A stretch of DNA of 64,000 bases, from the NCBI RefSeq assembly GCF_000473995.1, contig NC_022571.1, positions 4,743,416-4,807,415 of the forward strand, given 5' to 3'. Under the pieces are notes generated by a model. The model saw only the letters and a program-made list of their open reading frames with translations. It was not told the DNA's origin and ran no database searches. The position numbers were made by a program, and so were the translations under genes. Of this stretch, positions 54,539 to 64,000 are shown piece after piece. Within the stretch, counting starts at the first letter, position 1. Each line of letters begins with the position of its first letter. The DNA is from Clostridium saccharobutylicum DSM 13864. Lineage in GTDB: Bacteria > Bacillota > Clostridia > Clostridiales > Clostridiaceae.

Positions 54539-56308
54539 TTAAATTTTAAAGTCATTTAATAACCCTTGAAGTTTTTGTGCAAGGATAGCTTGATTTTCAG
54601 CTGTCGCTGCTACTTGTTCCATACTAGTTGTTGCTTCTTTTATTCCATCTAATATTTCAGTAGAATTCCTTGTTGATCTTTCAGAATTATCTGACATAGT
54701 TTGAACCATTGAATTAATTTCCTCAAAAGATGCATTTAATTGTTGTGACATGGCTGCAATATCTTCTGAGATGCTACTTATTTGTTCTGCATTATCATAA
54801 TAATATTGTCCTGATGATATAAATTCATGAAATTGTCCTTTAACCTCCTTATTTATGAAACCAAGAACTTCACTGCTATTATCTGAAAGTTTTCTAAATG
54901 CATTTTGTATTTTTCCAACAGTTCCTTGAATTGAAGTTGCTGAATTGGAAGATTCCTCTGCAAGCTTTCTAACTTCTTCAGATACTACTGCAAATCCTCT
55001 GCCTTGTTCTCCTGCTCTTGCTGCTTCTATAGCTGCATTTAAGGCAAGTAAATTTGTTTGCTCTGCAATCTCCGATATAGCCTCAACCATTTTAGAAACT
55101 TCCTTTACAACACCACCTGCTTTAATTGCCTCTAATATTTTATCTTGTTTTTCATCATACATCTTTTCTGTATTACCTAAAGCTTGATTAGTCTTATTTT
55201 TTAGTTCTAATGATTTTTCTTTAAAACTTATAGAAATTCCACTTCCATCTGTAGATTTCGTAGATAGTTCATTTACACTTAAATTTATTTCTTTCATACA
55301 TTGATTAATTTGATGAGCTGATTCACTTGATTCTCCCATATTCTCAACAATTTGTTCAGTTGATTTATTCATGTTTAGCACTCTATTTGTGACTTCTTGA
55401 GTCAGTGCTGATAATTCCTCTGTAGAAGCTGTTAAATCCGTTGCTTGTCCATTTATATTTTTAATTAACTCTTTTACATTTTTTTGAGCCTTATTTAAAG
55501 CTATAGCTGTTTTACCAAACTCTGTTTTATCATTTACGACTATATCTTCTGAAAAATCATATTTAGCCAGCCTTTGTGCTAAACCTTCTATTTTAGTTAA
55601 AGGCTTTGTAAGATTTGCTGATACTTTAATAGCTATTAATATTGCTATTGCTAGTAATACAACTATTATTACTACTAGTAATACAATGATCTTAGTCGTT
55701 GTATTATTTAATTCAGTAGTCTTTTCAGCTATTTGTTTATCAATATCATCAACATAATTTCCAGTGCTTATAATCCATCCATATGGTTTAAACTCTTGTG
55801 AATAAGCTCTCTTAGGTGATACACCTGATTCATTTGGTTTTATATAATAATAATCTGTGAATCCTCCCCCATCTTTAGTTGCAACATTGATAATATTTTG
55901 AATTAATTTATTTCCATTCTTATCGGTTTCATTAATTCTATTACTTCCTTCTTGTTCTTTTAATATTGGATGAGCTATTAAAGTACCATTCACATCATCT
56001 ATCCAAAAATACCCGTCATTATTATATCTCAAATTCTTAATAAGATATTTTGCTTGATCTTTAGCCTGCACCTCTGTTAATTCCCCATTAACTTGCTTAT
56101 TGTATATACCATTCAACAGTGTGATTACGTTTTCAATTTGACCTTTAATGTTATTGTCATAATTTGATCTAAGAACCTCTTCATATTGAGCAATCGATTT
56201 AGAATTGCTTCTTTTTAAATCTGAAATGGAAGTCACCCCAATAATTACTGCTACTAATGTTGCTATCAATACATTCATTAATATAATCTTACTTTTTAAG
56301 CTTTTCAT
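54539..56308 (-). CDS. Methyl-accepting chemotaxis protein, single Cache sensor
   Basis: This 589-residue chemoreceptor has a transmembrane helix at about 8-28, an extracellular single-Cache domain ([16 protein letters not shown] and [14 protein letters not shown] are typical), a second helix near 204-228, HAMP and the signalling domain with [20 protein letters not shown]. The ATG at 56308 follows AGGGTGATTTTT; a GTG three codons earlier is on the binding site. sCache receptors often sense small carboxylates, but the ligand here is unknown. Confidence 0.93.
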   Translation of the reverse strand: MKSLKSKIILMNVLIATLVAVIIGVTSISDLKRSNSKSIAQYEEVLRSNYDNNIKGQIENVITLLNGIYNKQVNGELTEVQAKDQAKYLIKNLRYNNDGYFWIDDVNGTLIAHPILKEQEGSNRINETDKNGNKLIQNIINVATKDGGGFTDYYYIKPNESGVSPKRAYSQEFKPYGWIISTGNYVDDIDKQIAEKTTELNNTTTKIIVLLVVIIVVLLAIAILIAIKVSANLTKPLTKIEGLAQRLAKYDFSEDIVVNDKTEFGKTAIALNKAQKNVKELIKNINGQATDLTASTEELSALTQEVTNRVLNMNKSTEQIVENMGESSESAHQINQCMKEINLSVNELSTKSTDGSGISISFKEKSLELKNKTNQALGNTEKMYDEKQDKILEAIKAGGVVKEVSKMVEAISEIAEQTNLLALNAAIEAARAGEQGRGFAVVSEEVRKLAEESSNSATSIQGTVGKIQNAFRKLSDNSSEVLGFINKEVKGQFHEFISSGQYYYDNAEQISSISEDIAAMSQQLNASFEEINSMVQTMSDNSERSTRNSTEILDGIKEATTSMEQVAATAENQAILAQKLQGLLNDFKI

Positions 56309-56317
56309 AAAAATCAC

Positions 56318-56730
56318 CCTAACTTTTTTTATTATCGCTATTATTAAAATTAACTACTATGATATTTTTTATCTTTTTGAATAAATTCTCAGATATTTTA
56401 ATATGCCTTCTGTCTCTTTAATCCACCCCTTTAAATTTTATTTAAATAAAATTATTCTTATCATTTCTATTTAAATTTTTTATCATATGTAATCCTCTCT
56501 TTTTTTGAAAACATTTTCACAAAATACCTCAACATTTATTTAGAATCAATTATTAGATGAATTTTAAATAATAAAATTTCATTATTATTATTTATCTAAA
56601 TATCTCTTGAAACTATGTATAATTTTTATTTTATAGTATTATATTCCCACTTTTTTCTACAATCGTCAATACAAAAAGCTCTAAACATCATATATCTGAC
56701 ATTAAAAATATTTAAATATCTTCTTATACC
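56318..56730. other. AT-rich intergenic, no gene
   Basis: Upstream region of the chemoreceptor and downstream region of copZ. No convincing promoter or conserved element was identified. Confidence 0.35.
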
Positions 56731-56770
56731 AAAAATAATAGACCAACATAATGTTAGTCTATTATTTTCG
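56731..56770. terminator. Terminator hairpin after copZ, resembling a family B outer stem
   Basis: AAAATAATAGAC and GTCTATTATTTT form a perfect stem, with an inner AACAT/ATGTT pair. It is symmetric with T tracts in both directions, 46 bases past the copZ stop codon. The sequence equals the outer stem of family B, suggesting a minimal derivative. Confidence 0.75.
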
Positions 56771-56815
56771 TTCACTTATTTAATTTATAATAAAAAATCT
56801 ACTTACAATATGTTT

Positions 56816-57022
56816 TTACTCTTCGATGCTTATTACATCATATCCTTCTTCTTCAATAGCTTCTTTTAGTTCTTCATTATCAACTGCACCTTCAACTACA
56901 GCATAATTTCCTGCAAGATTTACAGTTACTGAAGTTACTCCTGATAATCCTTCTAAAGCTTCTTTTACATGTCCTACACAATGTTCACATTTCATACCTT
57001 CTATTAATATTTTTTTTGCCAT
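56816..57022 (-). CDS. copZ: Copper chaperone CopZ
   Basis: This 68-residue heavy-metal-associated domain protein has the metal motif GMKCEHC near the N-terminus and the beta-alpha-beta-beta-alpha-beta length expected. It carries Cu(I) to the CopA ATPase. The ATG at 57022 follows GGAGGAAAGAAAA; an earlier in-frame start covers the binding site. It lies 155 bp downstream of copA, with a family B fragment between them, as the last gene of the csoR-copA-copZ cluster. Confidence 0.93.
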   Translation of the reverse strand: MAKKILIEGMKCEHCVGHVKEALEGLSGVTSVTVNLAGNYAVVEGAVDNEELKEAIEEEGYDVISIEE

Positions 57023-57104
57023 TTTTCTTTCCTCCAATTTTTATTATTTTAAATTAGAACTACATAATATAGACAAACTAATTTAGAAGTTCTATTAATT
57101 CCTA

Positions 57105-57156
57105 ATGCACAATCAAAAAAATAATAAGTCCATGTGCCTAACTTTTTTATTTTAAA
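57105..57156. repeat. Family B fragment between copA and copZ
   Basis: ATGCACAATCAAAAAAATAA and AAGTCCATGTGCCTA show the outer ends with no interior. The remainder, AACTTTTTTATTTT, could contribute a weak terminator. Confidence 0.45.
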
Positions 57157-57177
57157 TGTGTAATTTTCTCTATTTTT

Positions 57178-59640
57178 CTAAGCTTTAAACTTCCTAAGTC
57201 TCAATGCATTTGTTAATACTGAAACTGAGCTTAAACTCATCGCTGCAGCAGCTATCATTGGATTCAATAGTGGTCCTCCAAAAATATGAAGCACTCCCAT
57301 AGCTACTGGAATCCCAAGTACATTATATCCAAATGCCCAAAATAAATTCTCTTTTATATTTTTAATTGTAGCTTTACTTAATTTGATTGCAGTTGTAACA
57401 TCTTTAAGATCACTTCTCATAAGCACTATATCTGCAGATTCTATTGCAACATCAGTGCCTGATCCTATTGCTATTCCTACATCCGCTTGTGCGAGTGCTG
57501 GTGCATCATTTATACCATCTCCAACCATAGCTACCTTTTGATTTTCTCCTTGAAGTTTTTTAACTTCGTTAGCTTTATCTTCTGGTAAAACTTCTGCTAA
57601 AACTATGTCAATTCCAACTTGCTTAGCTATAGCATCTGCTGTTTTCTTATTGTCTCCAGTAATCATAGCAACTTTAATACCCATGTTATGAAGATCTTCT
57701 ATAGCACTCTTACTGCTTATTTTAACAGTATCTGCAACAGCTATTATTCCTCTTAGGACTCCATCAATTGCTATATACATTGGTGTCTTTCCTTCGCTTG
57801 CCAACTCTTCTGCAGAATTTAATAAATTCTCAACTCCGTTTGAAGATTGACTTATGTCGATATTTTTCTCACTTATTAATTTCTTGTTTCCAAGCAAAAT
57901 ATGTTTAGATTCTATTTTCACTTCAATTCCTTGTCCTGGAATTGCTTTAAATTCTTCTATTTCTTTAAGTTCTATGTTTTTTTCTTCTGCACCTTTAACT
58001 ATTGCTTCTCCTAATGGATGCTCTGAACCTTTTTCACTACTAGCTGCTAAAACTAAAATTTCTTCTTCTGAAATATCATTAGTTATTATATCTGTAATCG
58101 CAGGTTTGCCTTCTGTTATAGTGCCTGTTTTATCAAATACAATAGTTTTAATTTGATGTGTTGTTTCTAAAGCTTCTCCACCTTTAATTAAAACTCCATT
58201 CTCCGCTCCCTTACCAGTTCCAACCATTATAGCTGTTGGAGTTGCAAGACCTAGTGCACATGGGCAAGCTATTACAAGAACTGCAATAAATATTGTTAAT
58301 GAAAAAGTTGTTGTTTCTCCAGCAATTAGCCAACCAAATGAAGCTACTATTGCTAACATAATTACTGTTGGTACAAAATAAGCTGATATAATATCGGCAA
58401 GATTTGCTATTGGTGCCTTTGATCCTTGTGCATCCTCAACTAACTTAACTATTTGAGCAAGTGCAGTATCCTTACCAACTTTTGTAGCTCTGTATTTAAT
58501 AAAACCAGTTTTATTAATACTAGCTCCAATTACATTACTTCCTACAATCTTTTCAACAGGAATACTTTCTCCTGTAAGCATTGATTCATCAATAGCTGTA
58601 CTTCCTTCAATAACCTCTCCATCAACAGGTAATTTTTCTCCCGGCTTAACTAATATTATATCTCCAACTATTACTTCTTCTACTGGAACTATAACCTCAT
58701 TATTATTTCTAATAACAGTTGCTGTTTTAGGAGCTAATTCCATTAATGCCTTAATGGCTTGTGATGTTTTCCCCTTTGAAACTGCTTCTAAGTACTTACC
58801 TAAAGTTATTAATGTTAAAATTACTGCTACTGATTCAAAATACAAGTGCATTGCATAATTCATTGCTTGCTCTTGATCTCCAGTAATTATTTTGTATATA
58901 GCAAATAATCCATATATAAATGCTGATAAAGTACTTACTGCAATTAAAGAATCCATATTAGGACTTAATTGAAATAAATTTTTTATTCCAACTTTATAAA
59001 ATTTATATCCCATTATCATTACAGGTAATGTTAATATTACTTGAATTAATGCAAAGTTAAGTGGATTTTCCATAGAATCAATAATTCTTGGAAGTGGCAT
59101 TCCTAACATATGCCCCATTGTTATTATTAAAAGTGGGACTGCAAAGCATAGAGAAACTATAAATCTAATTAATAATGCTTTACTTTCCTCAAGCTTTTTC
59201 CCTTCATCTTGTTTTTCTTCTTCCTTAATTAACTTGTAACCTGCTTTATCTACTGCTGCTTTAATCTGACCATAGCCAATTTCATCTTCATCAATATTTA
59301 CAGTAAGTTTCTCAGTTGCAAAATTAACAGCGGCACTTTGAACTCCATCCAACTTTTTAGTAACTCTTTCAACTCTATTAGCACACGCTGAACAAGTCAT
59401 TCCTTCCACTTTAAAGGTGTAGCTCTTTAAATTCTTCTTAACTCCATAACCCGCTTTTACCACGGTTGCTTCTATTACTTCATTATTCAATTTATTCTCA
59501 TCAAACTCTACATTTAAAGTCTCTGTAGCAAAATTAACATTAGCACTTTCAACTCCATCTAATTTCTTAATAAATCTTTCAACTCTATTAGAACATGCTG
59601 AACAAGTCATTCCTTCTATTTTAAATGCTTTTTTATTCAT
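57178..59640 (-). CDS. copA: Cu(I)-exporting P1B-type ATPase CopA
   Basis: This 820-residue P-type ATPase has two N-terminal metal-binding domains, each with GMTCSAC. About eight transmembrane helices include the CPC ion site in [13 protein letters not shown]. The actuator TGES loop, phosphorylation motif [17 protein letters not shown] and [10 protein letters not shown] are all present. It exports copper from the cytosol. The ATG at 59640 follows AAGGAGTAAT. It lies between csoR (102 bp upstream) and copZ. Confidence 0.96.
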   Translation of the reverse strand: MNKKAFKIEGMTCSACSNRVERFIKKLDGVESANVNFATETLNVEFDENKLNNEVIEATVVKAGYGVKKNLKSYTFKVEGMTCSACANRVERVTKKLDGVQSAAVNFATEKLTVNIDEDEIGYGQIKAAVDKAGYKLIKEEEKQDEGKKLEESKALLIRFIVSLCFAVPLLIITMGHMLGMPLPRIIDSMENPLNFALIQVILTLPVMIMGYKFYKVGIKNLFQLSPNMDSLIAVSTLSAFIYGLFAIYKIITGDQEQAMNYAMHLYFESVAVILTLITLGKYLEAVSKGKTSQAIKALMELAPKTATVIRNNNEVIVPVEEVIVGDIILVKPGEKLPVDGEVIEGSTAIDESMLTGESIPVEKIVGSNVIGASINKTGFIKYRATKVGKDTALAQIVKLVEDAQGSKAPIANLADIISAYFVPTVIMLAIVASFGWLIAGETTTFSLTIFIAVLVIACPCALGLATPTAIMVGTGKGAENGVLIKGGEALETTHQIKTIVFDKTGTITEGKPAITDIITNDISEEEILVLAASSEKGSEHPLGEAIVKGAEEKNIELKEIEEFKAIPGQGIEVKIESKHILLGNKKLISEKNIDISQSSNGVENLLNSAEELASEGKTPMYIAIDGVLRGIIAVADTVKISSKSAIEDLHNMGIKVAMITGDNKKTADAIAKQVGIDIVLAEVLPEDKANEVKKLQGENQKVAMVGDGINDAPALAQADVGIAIGSGTDVAIESADIVLMRSDLKDVTTAIKLSKATIKNIKENLFWAFGYNVLGIPVAMGVLHIFGGPLLNPMIAAAAMSLSSVSVLTNALRLRKFKA

Positions 59641-59742
59641 ATTACTCCTTCCCATTAGCTTATATACTCGCAATGAAGATTTCTAAGTAAATTTTAAGTT
59701 TTCTTGAAATCTATTTTTCATCTGTTATTTTTATATTGAAAT

Positions 59743-60009
59743 CTACTTAGAAAGCAATTTTTCTAAAACTTTATTAAATTCTTCAATCTTCTCTTCAGGA
59801 TTGTTATTGCAACAAGCTTCTTTTACACAATGACGTAAATGACCTTGTAAAATCATCAAGTCTGCTTTCTTTATTAAAGATTGAACCGCTAATAATTGAT
59901 TAGCAACATCTATACAATACCTATCATCCTCAATCATCTTTATAATTCCATCAATTTGACCTCTCGCAGTCTTTAATGATTGTAATGCTTTTTTTCTTTC
60001 TTCACTCAT
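59743..60009 (-). CDS. csoR: Copper-sensing repressor CsoR
   Basis: This 88-residue all-helical metal-sensing repressor carries the Cu(I) ligand set Cys32, His57 and Cys61, with the same 25- and 4-residue spacing as characterised CsoR proteins. A Cys pair at 66-67 is extra. The ATG at 60009 follows GGAGGGTGAAAAAT; an earlier frame to 60063 would run through the promoter region. A CsoR-type operator overlaps the leader, so it probably represses itself and copA-copZ until copper binds. Confidence 0.93.
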   Translation of the reverse strand: MSEERKKALQSLKTARGQIDGIIKMIEDDRYCIDVANQLLAVQSLIKKADLMILQGHLRHCVKEACCNNNPEEKIEEFNKVLEKLLSK

Positions 60010-60023
60010 ATTTTTCACCCTCC

Positions 60024-60079
60024 CTCCCCCCATAGGGGGTGTATATTTATTATTATATATCAATATTTTGTTTTGTCAA
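60024..60079 (-). promoter_or_regulatory. Promoter and CsoR operator of the copper operon
   Basis: TTGACA, a 16-base spacer and TATAAT lie on the minus strand (60052-60079). Immediately downstream ACACCCCCTATGGGGGGAGG is a GC-rich palindrome like known CsoR operators. It reaches into the ribosome binding site of csoR. Confidence 0.78.
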
Positions 60080-60088
60080 TAAAACATA

Positions 60089-60235
60089 TATAAACAACTT
60101 GTAACTTAAAATTCTGTGATAGATAACCGAAATAGAAGAGGTCATGCTTTTCTGAATTAACACTCACAAAAGCATGACCTCTATTTTTAGTTTTGGATAT
60201 ACATTTAAAGCATAAGTGAAATTTCTTAGATAAAA
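60089..60235. repeat. Family A short element, copy A12 (Y to X)
   Basis: Y end TATAAACAACTTGTAACTTA and TGTGATAGATAACCGAAAT, then arms AGAGGTCATGCTTTT and AAAAGCATGACCTCT, then the X end to 60235. It abuts the stop codon of the phosphoesterase gene. The arms match copy A13 at 35330. Confidence 0.72.
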
Positions 60236-61408
60236 TCAACCTTTATTAAAGTTTATTTTTATATTTACTATTTCACCTTTAGTACCTATTCTTAAAGGTG
60301 GTCCCCATGTACCATATCCAGAACTTACTATCAAATTAAAATCATCTTTCTTCATGTATCCATAATCATCTTCATTTAATAAACCTGTAATTATGTTCCC
60401 CGGGAATATTTGTCCCTTATGAGTATGGCCCGAAAGCTGTAAATCTACCTTTTCTCCTTCTGCTTCTTGCAATCTTTCTGGTCTATGATTTAATACTATA
60501 ATCGGAAGTGATCTATCCACATCTTTTAATATATCACTAAGTGGTTTTGTCTCTTGTCCATCTAATATTTTTCCTGCCGGATCATTTCTACCTACTATAT
60601 AAAAACTATCATTTATTTTTAAAGCTTCATCTTGTAAAAACTTCACGTTACCCTCTTCAAAAAAGGAGATTGTTTTTGATATGTCTCCAGAATTATACTC
60701 ATGATTCCCTGTTATATCATATACTCCATACTTTGACTGTATATCTTTAAAAGCTTGTGTAGAATATTCTTTTAACTTAGTTGGAGTGCTTTCATCAACC
60801 ATATCACCACAAAATAAGACTATATCTGGATTTAATTCATTTATTGAATTAATTAATTTATCGATTCCTTTTTCTCTTATTCCGATTCCAACATGAACAT
60901 CAGAAACCATAACAACATTCAATGAATCAAGCTGCCCTGCTGCCTTATTTATATTTACATCATAATTAGTTACAACTTGATTTTTAGCATTCCAAATTCC
61001 ATATCCAACTATAATAAATACTATTACAAATATTGATATTCCACCACAATACAATCTTTTTAGCTTATATTTGATAGACTTACTTATTCTAATTCTCTTT
61101 ATAATTAATATAGCTAAATCAACTGGTAAAAATAATAATATAGAATAAATGAATACTGCTATTGATACAGCTCCAATTAAGAGTACTGTAGATGCAAACC
61201 AGTTATCTATTGTTAAAATTCCTCTTAATATGCTGCCAATCAAAAATGATAAAATTGTAAACCAATATATTGACCAGTATATTTTTGTCTTAATCTTTAC
61301 ATTTCTTTTTATAAATATATTTTTACCTTTAGCTCCAATGTAGTAGCAAAGCATTATATATAAACTTAAAACAACCAAGACCACTACTACTGCTTTAACA
61401 TTATTCAT
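60236..61408 (-). CDS. Membrane metallophosphoesterase
   Basis: This 390-residue protein has about four transmembrane helices in the first 145 residues and an outside-facing calcineurin-like domain. Its metal motifs are SDVHVG, GDMVDE, GNHEY, NHRPE and SGHTHKGQ. It resembles YkuE/YaeI-type membrane phosphoesterases, some of which act on UDP-diacylglucosamine-like lipids, but the substrate here is unknown. GGGAGAGATATGA precedes the ATG used. It is 65 bp after the M20 gene on the same strand. Confidence 0.88.
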   Translation of the reverse strand: MNNVKAVVVVLVVLSLYIMLCYYIGAKGKNIFIKRNVKIKTKIYWSIYWFTILSFLIGSILRGILTIDNWFASTVLLIGAVSIAVFIYSILLFLPVDLAILIIKRIRISKSIKYKLKRLYCGGISIFVIVFIIVGYGIWNAKNQVVTNYDVNINKAAGQLDSLNVVMVSDVHVGIGIREKGIDKLINSINELNPDIVLFCGDMVDESTPTKLKEYSTQAFKDIQSKYGVYDITGNHEYNSGDISKTISFFEEGNVKFLQDEALKINDSFYIVGRNDPAGKILDGQETKPLSDILKDVDRSLPIIVLNHRPERLQEAEGEKVDLQLSGHTHKGQIFPGNIITGLLNEDDYGYMKKDDFNLIVSSGYGTWGPPLRIGTKGEIVNIKINFNKG

Positions 61409-61473
61409 TCATATCTCTCCCACTTTTAAATATGCCCACCACACTTAATCATATACCATATGGAAGAAACCAA

Positions 61474-62649
61474 CTACCTATAATTCTTATCCACTAACTC
61501 CTTTAATGCTCCCTCTGCTAATTGAGCAAAATATTTTGCACATTGTAAAATTGCATTTTCATCTACTTTATACTCTGGATGATGATGGGCATGTGATAAT
61601 CCTGTTCCTATAATAATAAATGCTCCAGGTATCTTCTTTTGATAATATGCAAAATCTTCTCCTTCTAATCCCATGGATATAGATTTAACCGTATATCCAA
61701 CTTTCTTTCCTAAATTAGCACTGTATTCAGCCCATTCTTCTGTATTATTAGTCGCTGGAGATCCTGAATGCCAAATAAGTTCTGCACTTCCTCCATAAGA
61801 TTGTGCTATTCCATTAATTATCTCATTCATCCTTTTTGGTATTAACTCACGTACCTTCTCATCTAAAGTTCTAACTGTTCCTTGAAGATATGCTGATTCA
61901 GGAATTACATTCCAAGTGTTTCCTCCCTGTATATGAGTTACACTCAGGAGAGCATTTTCCGCCGGACTTACATTACGACTCACAATAGTTTGAAGAGATG
62001 TAACTATGTTTGATGCAATTATAATTGGATCCACGCCTTTTTCTGGTCTAGCTGCATGACTTCCTACACCAGTAATTTTAATTTCAAATCTATCTACAGC
62101 CGCAGTTACAGGTCCTGATTTTATCCCCATAATCCCAACCTCTGCGTCAGGTACATTATGTAATCCAAAAATTACATCTACATCATCTAAAACTCCTGTA
62201 TCTATAATTTTCTTAGCACCTTCTCCAATTTCTTCTGCTGGTTGAAATATGAATCTAACTGTACCAATTAAAGATGGTTGATACTTTTTAACTAAATAAG
62301 CAGCACCCAAAATTGCAGCTGTATGAAAATCATGACCACAAGCATGCATTTTTCCATCTATTTTTGACTTATACGAAAGGTTTGTTTCTTCCAAAATAGG
62401 TAAAGCATCTATATCACATCTAATAGCCACTACTGGTCCATTAGGATTTCCTTTTACTTCTGCTACCAATCCTGTTTTTAATGGTAAATTAAGAACCTCA
62501 ATCCCTACTTCTGCTAGTAATTGTTTTATCATTTTTGTAGTTTCAAATTCCTCATTTGGTAATTCAGGATATTGATGTAACTTACGATATACACCTATTA
62601 ACTCATCATTTAACGTTTCTATTATTGACAATAATTTTTTATTAACCAT
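61474..62649 (-). CDS. M20-family amidohydrolase (N-acyl-amino-acid hydrolase type)
   Basis: This 391-residue cytosolic metal-dependent hydrolase has HACGHDFHTAAILGAA (metal-binding His/Asp region), FQPAEEIGEGAK (catalytic Glu), a lid domain containing GVGSHAARPEKGVDP, and a C-terminal GLSHAHHHPEY metal motif. This pattern fits hippurate hydrolase, IAA-amino-acid hydrolase or N-acetyl-diaminopimelate deacetylase relatives. The exact substrate cannot be told, although a diaminopimelate role would fit the lysine genes elsewhere in the window. AAGGGGGATTAAT precedes the ATG. Confidence 0.88.
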   Translation of the reverse strand: MVNKKLLSIIETLNDELIGVYRKLHQYPELPNEEFETTKMIKQLLAEVGIEVLNLPLKTGLVAEVKGNPNGPVVAIRCDIDALPILEETNLSYKSKIDGKMHACGHDFHTAAILGAAYLVKKYQPSLIGTVRFIFQPAEEIGEGAKKIIDTGVLDDVDVIFGLHNVPDAEVGIMGIKSGPVTAAVDRFEIKITGVGSHAARPEKGVDPIIIASNIVTSLQTIVSRNVSPAENALLSVTHIQGGNTWNVIPESAYLQGTVRTLDEKVRELIPKRMNEIINGIAQSYGGSAELIWHSGSPATNNTEEWAEYSANLGKKVGYTVKSISMGLEGEDFAYYQKKIPGAFIIIGTGLSHAHHHPEYKVDENAILQCAKYFAQLAEGALKELVDKNYR

Positions 62650-62724
62650 ATTAATCCCCCTTAATTTATTGTTTAAATTATAGCATCCATCTATATTGTG
62701 TCAATACAAATTGACTAATAATTT

Positions 62725-62800
62725 CTTGGTTTATATAGATAAAGCACATTAAAACTTACACTTGCGTAATAGCTAACTGAAATCATATATATATTTTCAT
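62725..62800. repeat. Family A degraded fragment
   Basis: TATATAGATAAAGCACATTA then GCGTAATAGCTAACTGAAAT resembles the Y end. A short stretch like the A' arm, ATCATATATATATTTT, follows. No complete element is present. Confidence 0.45.
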
Positions 62801-63042
62801 TATAGATAACACCCTAAATTTATTAAATAGCATTTCTAATTTTTAGTGTAATCTTATTACTAAAATTTATTAAGTGCATATATATTGCACAAATAAGTGA
62901 ATATTATATATTATAATTATTCACTTAAATCATAGAACAAAGTTCTGAGCCACTTTTAATTAACTTTTTTAACATTTAGTACTATCATTAATGATTGATA
63001 TCACTATGTGTCAAACATCAAATTTTTATAGTTTTTAGACAT
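62801..63042. other. AT-rich intergenic, no gene
   Basis: Contains a weak inverted pair AGTGAATATTATATA/TATAATTATTCACT at about 62897-62927. Nothing else could be identified. Confidence 0.35.
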
Positions 63043-63089
63043 AAAAAAGAGATTAGATAGTGTTGTTATAAAAAAACATCTAATCTCTT
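63043..63089 (-). terminator. Rho-independent terminator
   Basis: AAGAGATTAGAT and ATCTAATCTCTT form a perfect 12-bp stem. Read on the minus strand it ends TCTCTTTTTTATG. It probably terminates the CPBP protease transcript. Confidence 0.82.
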
Positions 63090-63152
63090 CAAAATTCATT
63101 TCCATAATATCTTTTTCTTTCTCCATGAATTCAGTTTTATCTACTATATATT

Positions 63153-63247
63153 AGGCACATTAAAAAAATAGCAAGTTACTTTTCTTCCTTGCCTGATGAA
63201 AGATATCTATAGCAACTTTAGACTTATTATTTGTTTTAATGTACCTT
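63153..63247. repeat. Family B short reversed derivative, copy B9
   Basis: AGGCACATTAAAAAAATAGC and TTATTATTTGTTTTAATGTACC mark the ends; CTTCCTTGCCTGATGAAAG shows the reversed orientation. The apical hairpin is missing. It lies just after the stop codon of the CPBP gene. Confidence 0.68.
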
Positions 63248-63258
63248 ACTTACTATCT

Positions 63259-64000
63259 CTAACTGATTTTAAATAAATTAGTTAGAAACATAATTCCTCC
63301 AACTAATAACATATAAAATACTATATAAACTCTTGCCCATCCACTACTAAAAGCGTATGCAACTTTTTTATAAGTCTTTAATATATTTGTATTTTCTCTA
63401 ATTGTTTCAATAAAGTCTTTGCTGTATCTAACAACAAATAATACAAATAACACAATTCCACCAAAAAAATATACAGCTGAAATTGAATGTTCTAATATTG
63501 GCATTTTCAATAATGATATACCAGCTAACATAAATGTTATTGTATTATTGAATATATGAGCTATTATTGAAGCTACAACAGACTTAGATTTAATAGCAAT
63601 AAATCCTAATACAATTCCCATTAATACCGGATTTACAAATTGAACCAAGTTTAAATGAAACATTGAAAATAGAATTGAAGATACAATAATAGCAGTTAAA
63701 TTTCCATACTTCTGCATACTCTTTAGTATAAAACCCCTAAATATAATTTCTTCTAAAACTGGTCCAACAACACATACATATGCTAAAAACAATATCAAGT
63801 AACCCGTTTGTGTTGGCATACTAAAATCTGGTTCAGGTATTTTAATTCCTCCAGCATTAAAAAGAGTTGAGTATATTTGATATATTATACTTGAAATCAT
63901 ACCTGTACCTATGCAAGAAACTGTCCCTAAAAGTACAAATAACTTAGGTGATTTAATTTTGCATAACATATCTTTTCTTATTCTTATAGTTGTAGTTTTT
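63259..64000 (-). CDS. CPBP/CAAX-family intramembrane metalloprotease (5' end beyond the window)
   Basis: The frame is open to the window edge, so the true start may lie outside. An ATG at 63969 exists but has no clear ribosome binding site. The visible portion has about six transmembrane helices and the CPBP motifs EEIIFRGF, FSMFHLNLVQF and HIFNNTITF, which form the metal and catalytic site. Members cleave membrane-embedded peptides such as bacteriocin leaders, or are of unknown function. The target is unknown. Confidence 0.88.
   Translation of the reverse strand, partial: KTTTIRIRKDMLCKIKSPKLFVLLGTVSCIGTGMISSIIYQIYSTLFNAGGIKIPEPDFSMPTQTGYLILFLAYVCVVGPVLEEIIFRGFILKSMQKYGNLTAIIVSSILFSMFHLNLVQFVNPVLMGIVLGFIAIKSKSVVASIIAHIFNNTITFMLAGISLLKMPILEHSISAVYFFGGIVLFVLFVVRYSKDFIETIRENTNILKTYKKVAYAFSSGWARVYIVFYMLLVGGIMFLTNLFKIS

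Noticed and set aside
60010..60063. Longer N-terminus for CsoR
   Set aside because: It would translate the operator and the ribosome binding site, and known CsoR proteins start near MSEERKKA.

Overview
The window looks like chromosome from a low-GC, endospore-former-type Clostridium (Clostridium sensu stricto; the C. beijerinckii/C. butyricum neighbourhood is an inference from protein flavour only). It is very AT-rich, has strong GGAGG-type ribosome binding sites, several TTG/GTG starts, many methyl-accepting chemotaxis proteins and a clostridial lysine riboswitch. Most genes lie on the minus strand. No rRNA, tRNA, phage module or CRISPR array was seen.

Layout. 1-9 kb: an exported purple-acid-phosphatase-like enzyme (cut by the window edge), two chemoreceptors, a small unknown protein and an exported metallo-beta-lactamase-fold protein with choline-binding-type wall repeats. 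10-15 kb: a HAD phosphatase, a DeoR regulator and a third chemoreceptor. 15-24.6 kb: one giant 3138-residue membrane glycosyltransferase/GH94 protein of the cyclic beta-glucan synthase type. 25-32.6 kb: M18 aminopeptidase, a PocR-domain soluble chemoreceptor divergent from a PAS-SARP activator, dapA and a CDF cation exporter. 33-42.6 kb: M13 peptidase, a polar amino acid ABC transporter, a membrane lipase and a HelD-type helicase. 43-50.8 kb: ftsH with a DUF3006 gene, two tandem signal peptidases, lysA behind a lysine riboswitch, a TIM-barrel protein and a CmpB-type membrane protein. 51.7-64 kb: an AlaX editing protein, a complete IS256-family insertion sequence, a fifth chemoreceptor, the copper operon csoR-copA-copZ, a membrane phosphoesterase, an M20 amidohydrolase and a CPBP protease that runs off the window.

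The most unusual content is between the genes. Two families of dispersed, foldable elements occupy most intergenic gaps. Family A is a long imperfect palindrome of about 150-290 bp with two distinct ends (here called X and Y). The Y end usually sits directly after a gene and often overlaps or supplies its stop codon. Family B is about 160 bp, bounded by AGGCACAT/ATGTGCCT inverted ends. Its near-full copies share a conserved apical loop, CTCATAGTG-GCCTATTAG, on stems whose two arms change together between copies, which is the pattern expected of a selected structure. Both families also have truncated and nested copies. I do not recognise either as a named element.

A second unexpected signal is two clusters of DnaA-box sequences (TTATCCACA). 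One lies inside the giant glycosyltransferase gene, in a stretch encoding a low-complexity protein insertion. The other is in the 745-bp gap at 49.5-50.3 kb. Both contain a back-to-back pair of boxes, and neither is next to dnaA.

Clear regulation includes the lysine riboswitch with terminator at lysA, a CsoR-like operator over the csoR ribosome binding site, promoters at the copper operon, the ABC transporter, the CDF gene and one chemoreceptor, and an IS256 element inserted exactly in the terminator of the alaX gene. All assignments are from reading the sequence; no database search was run.
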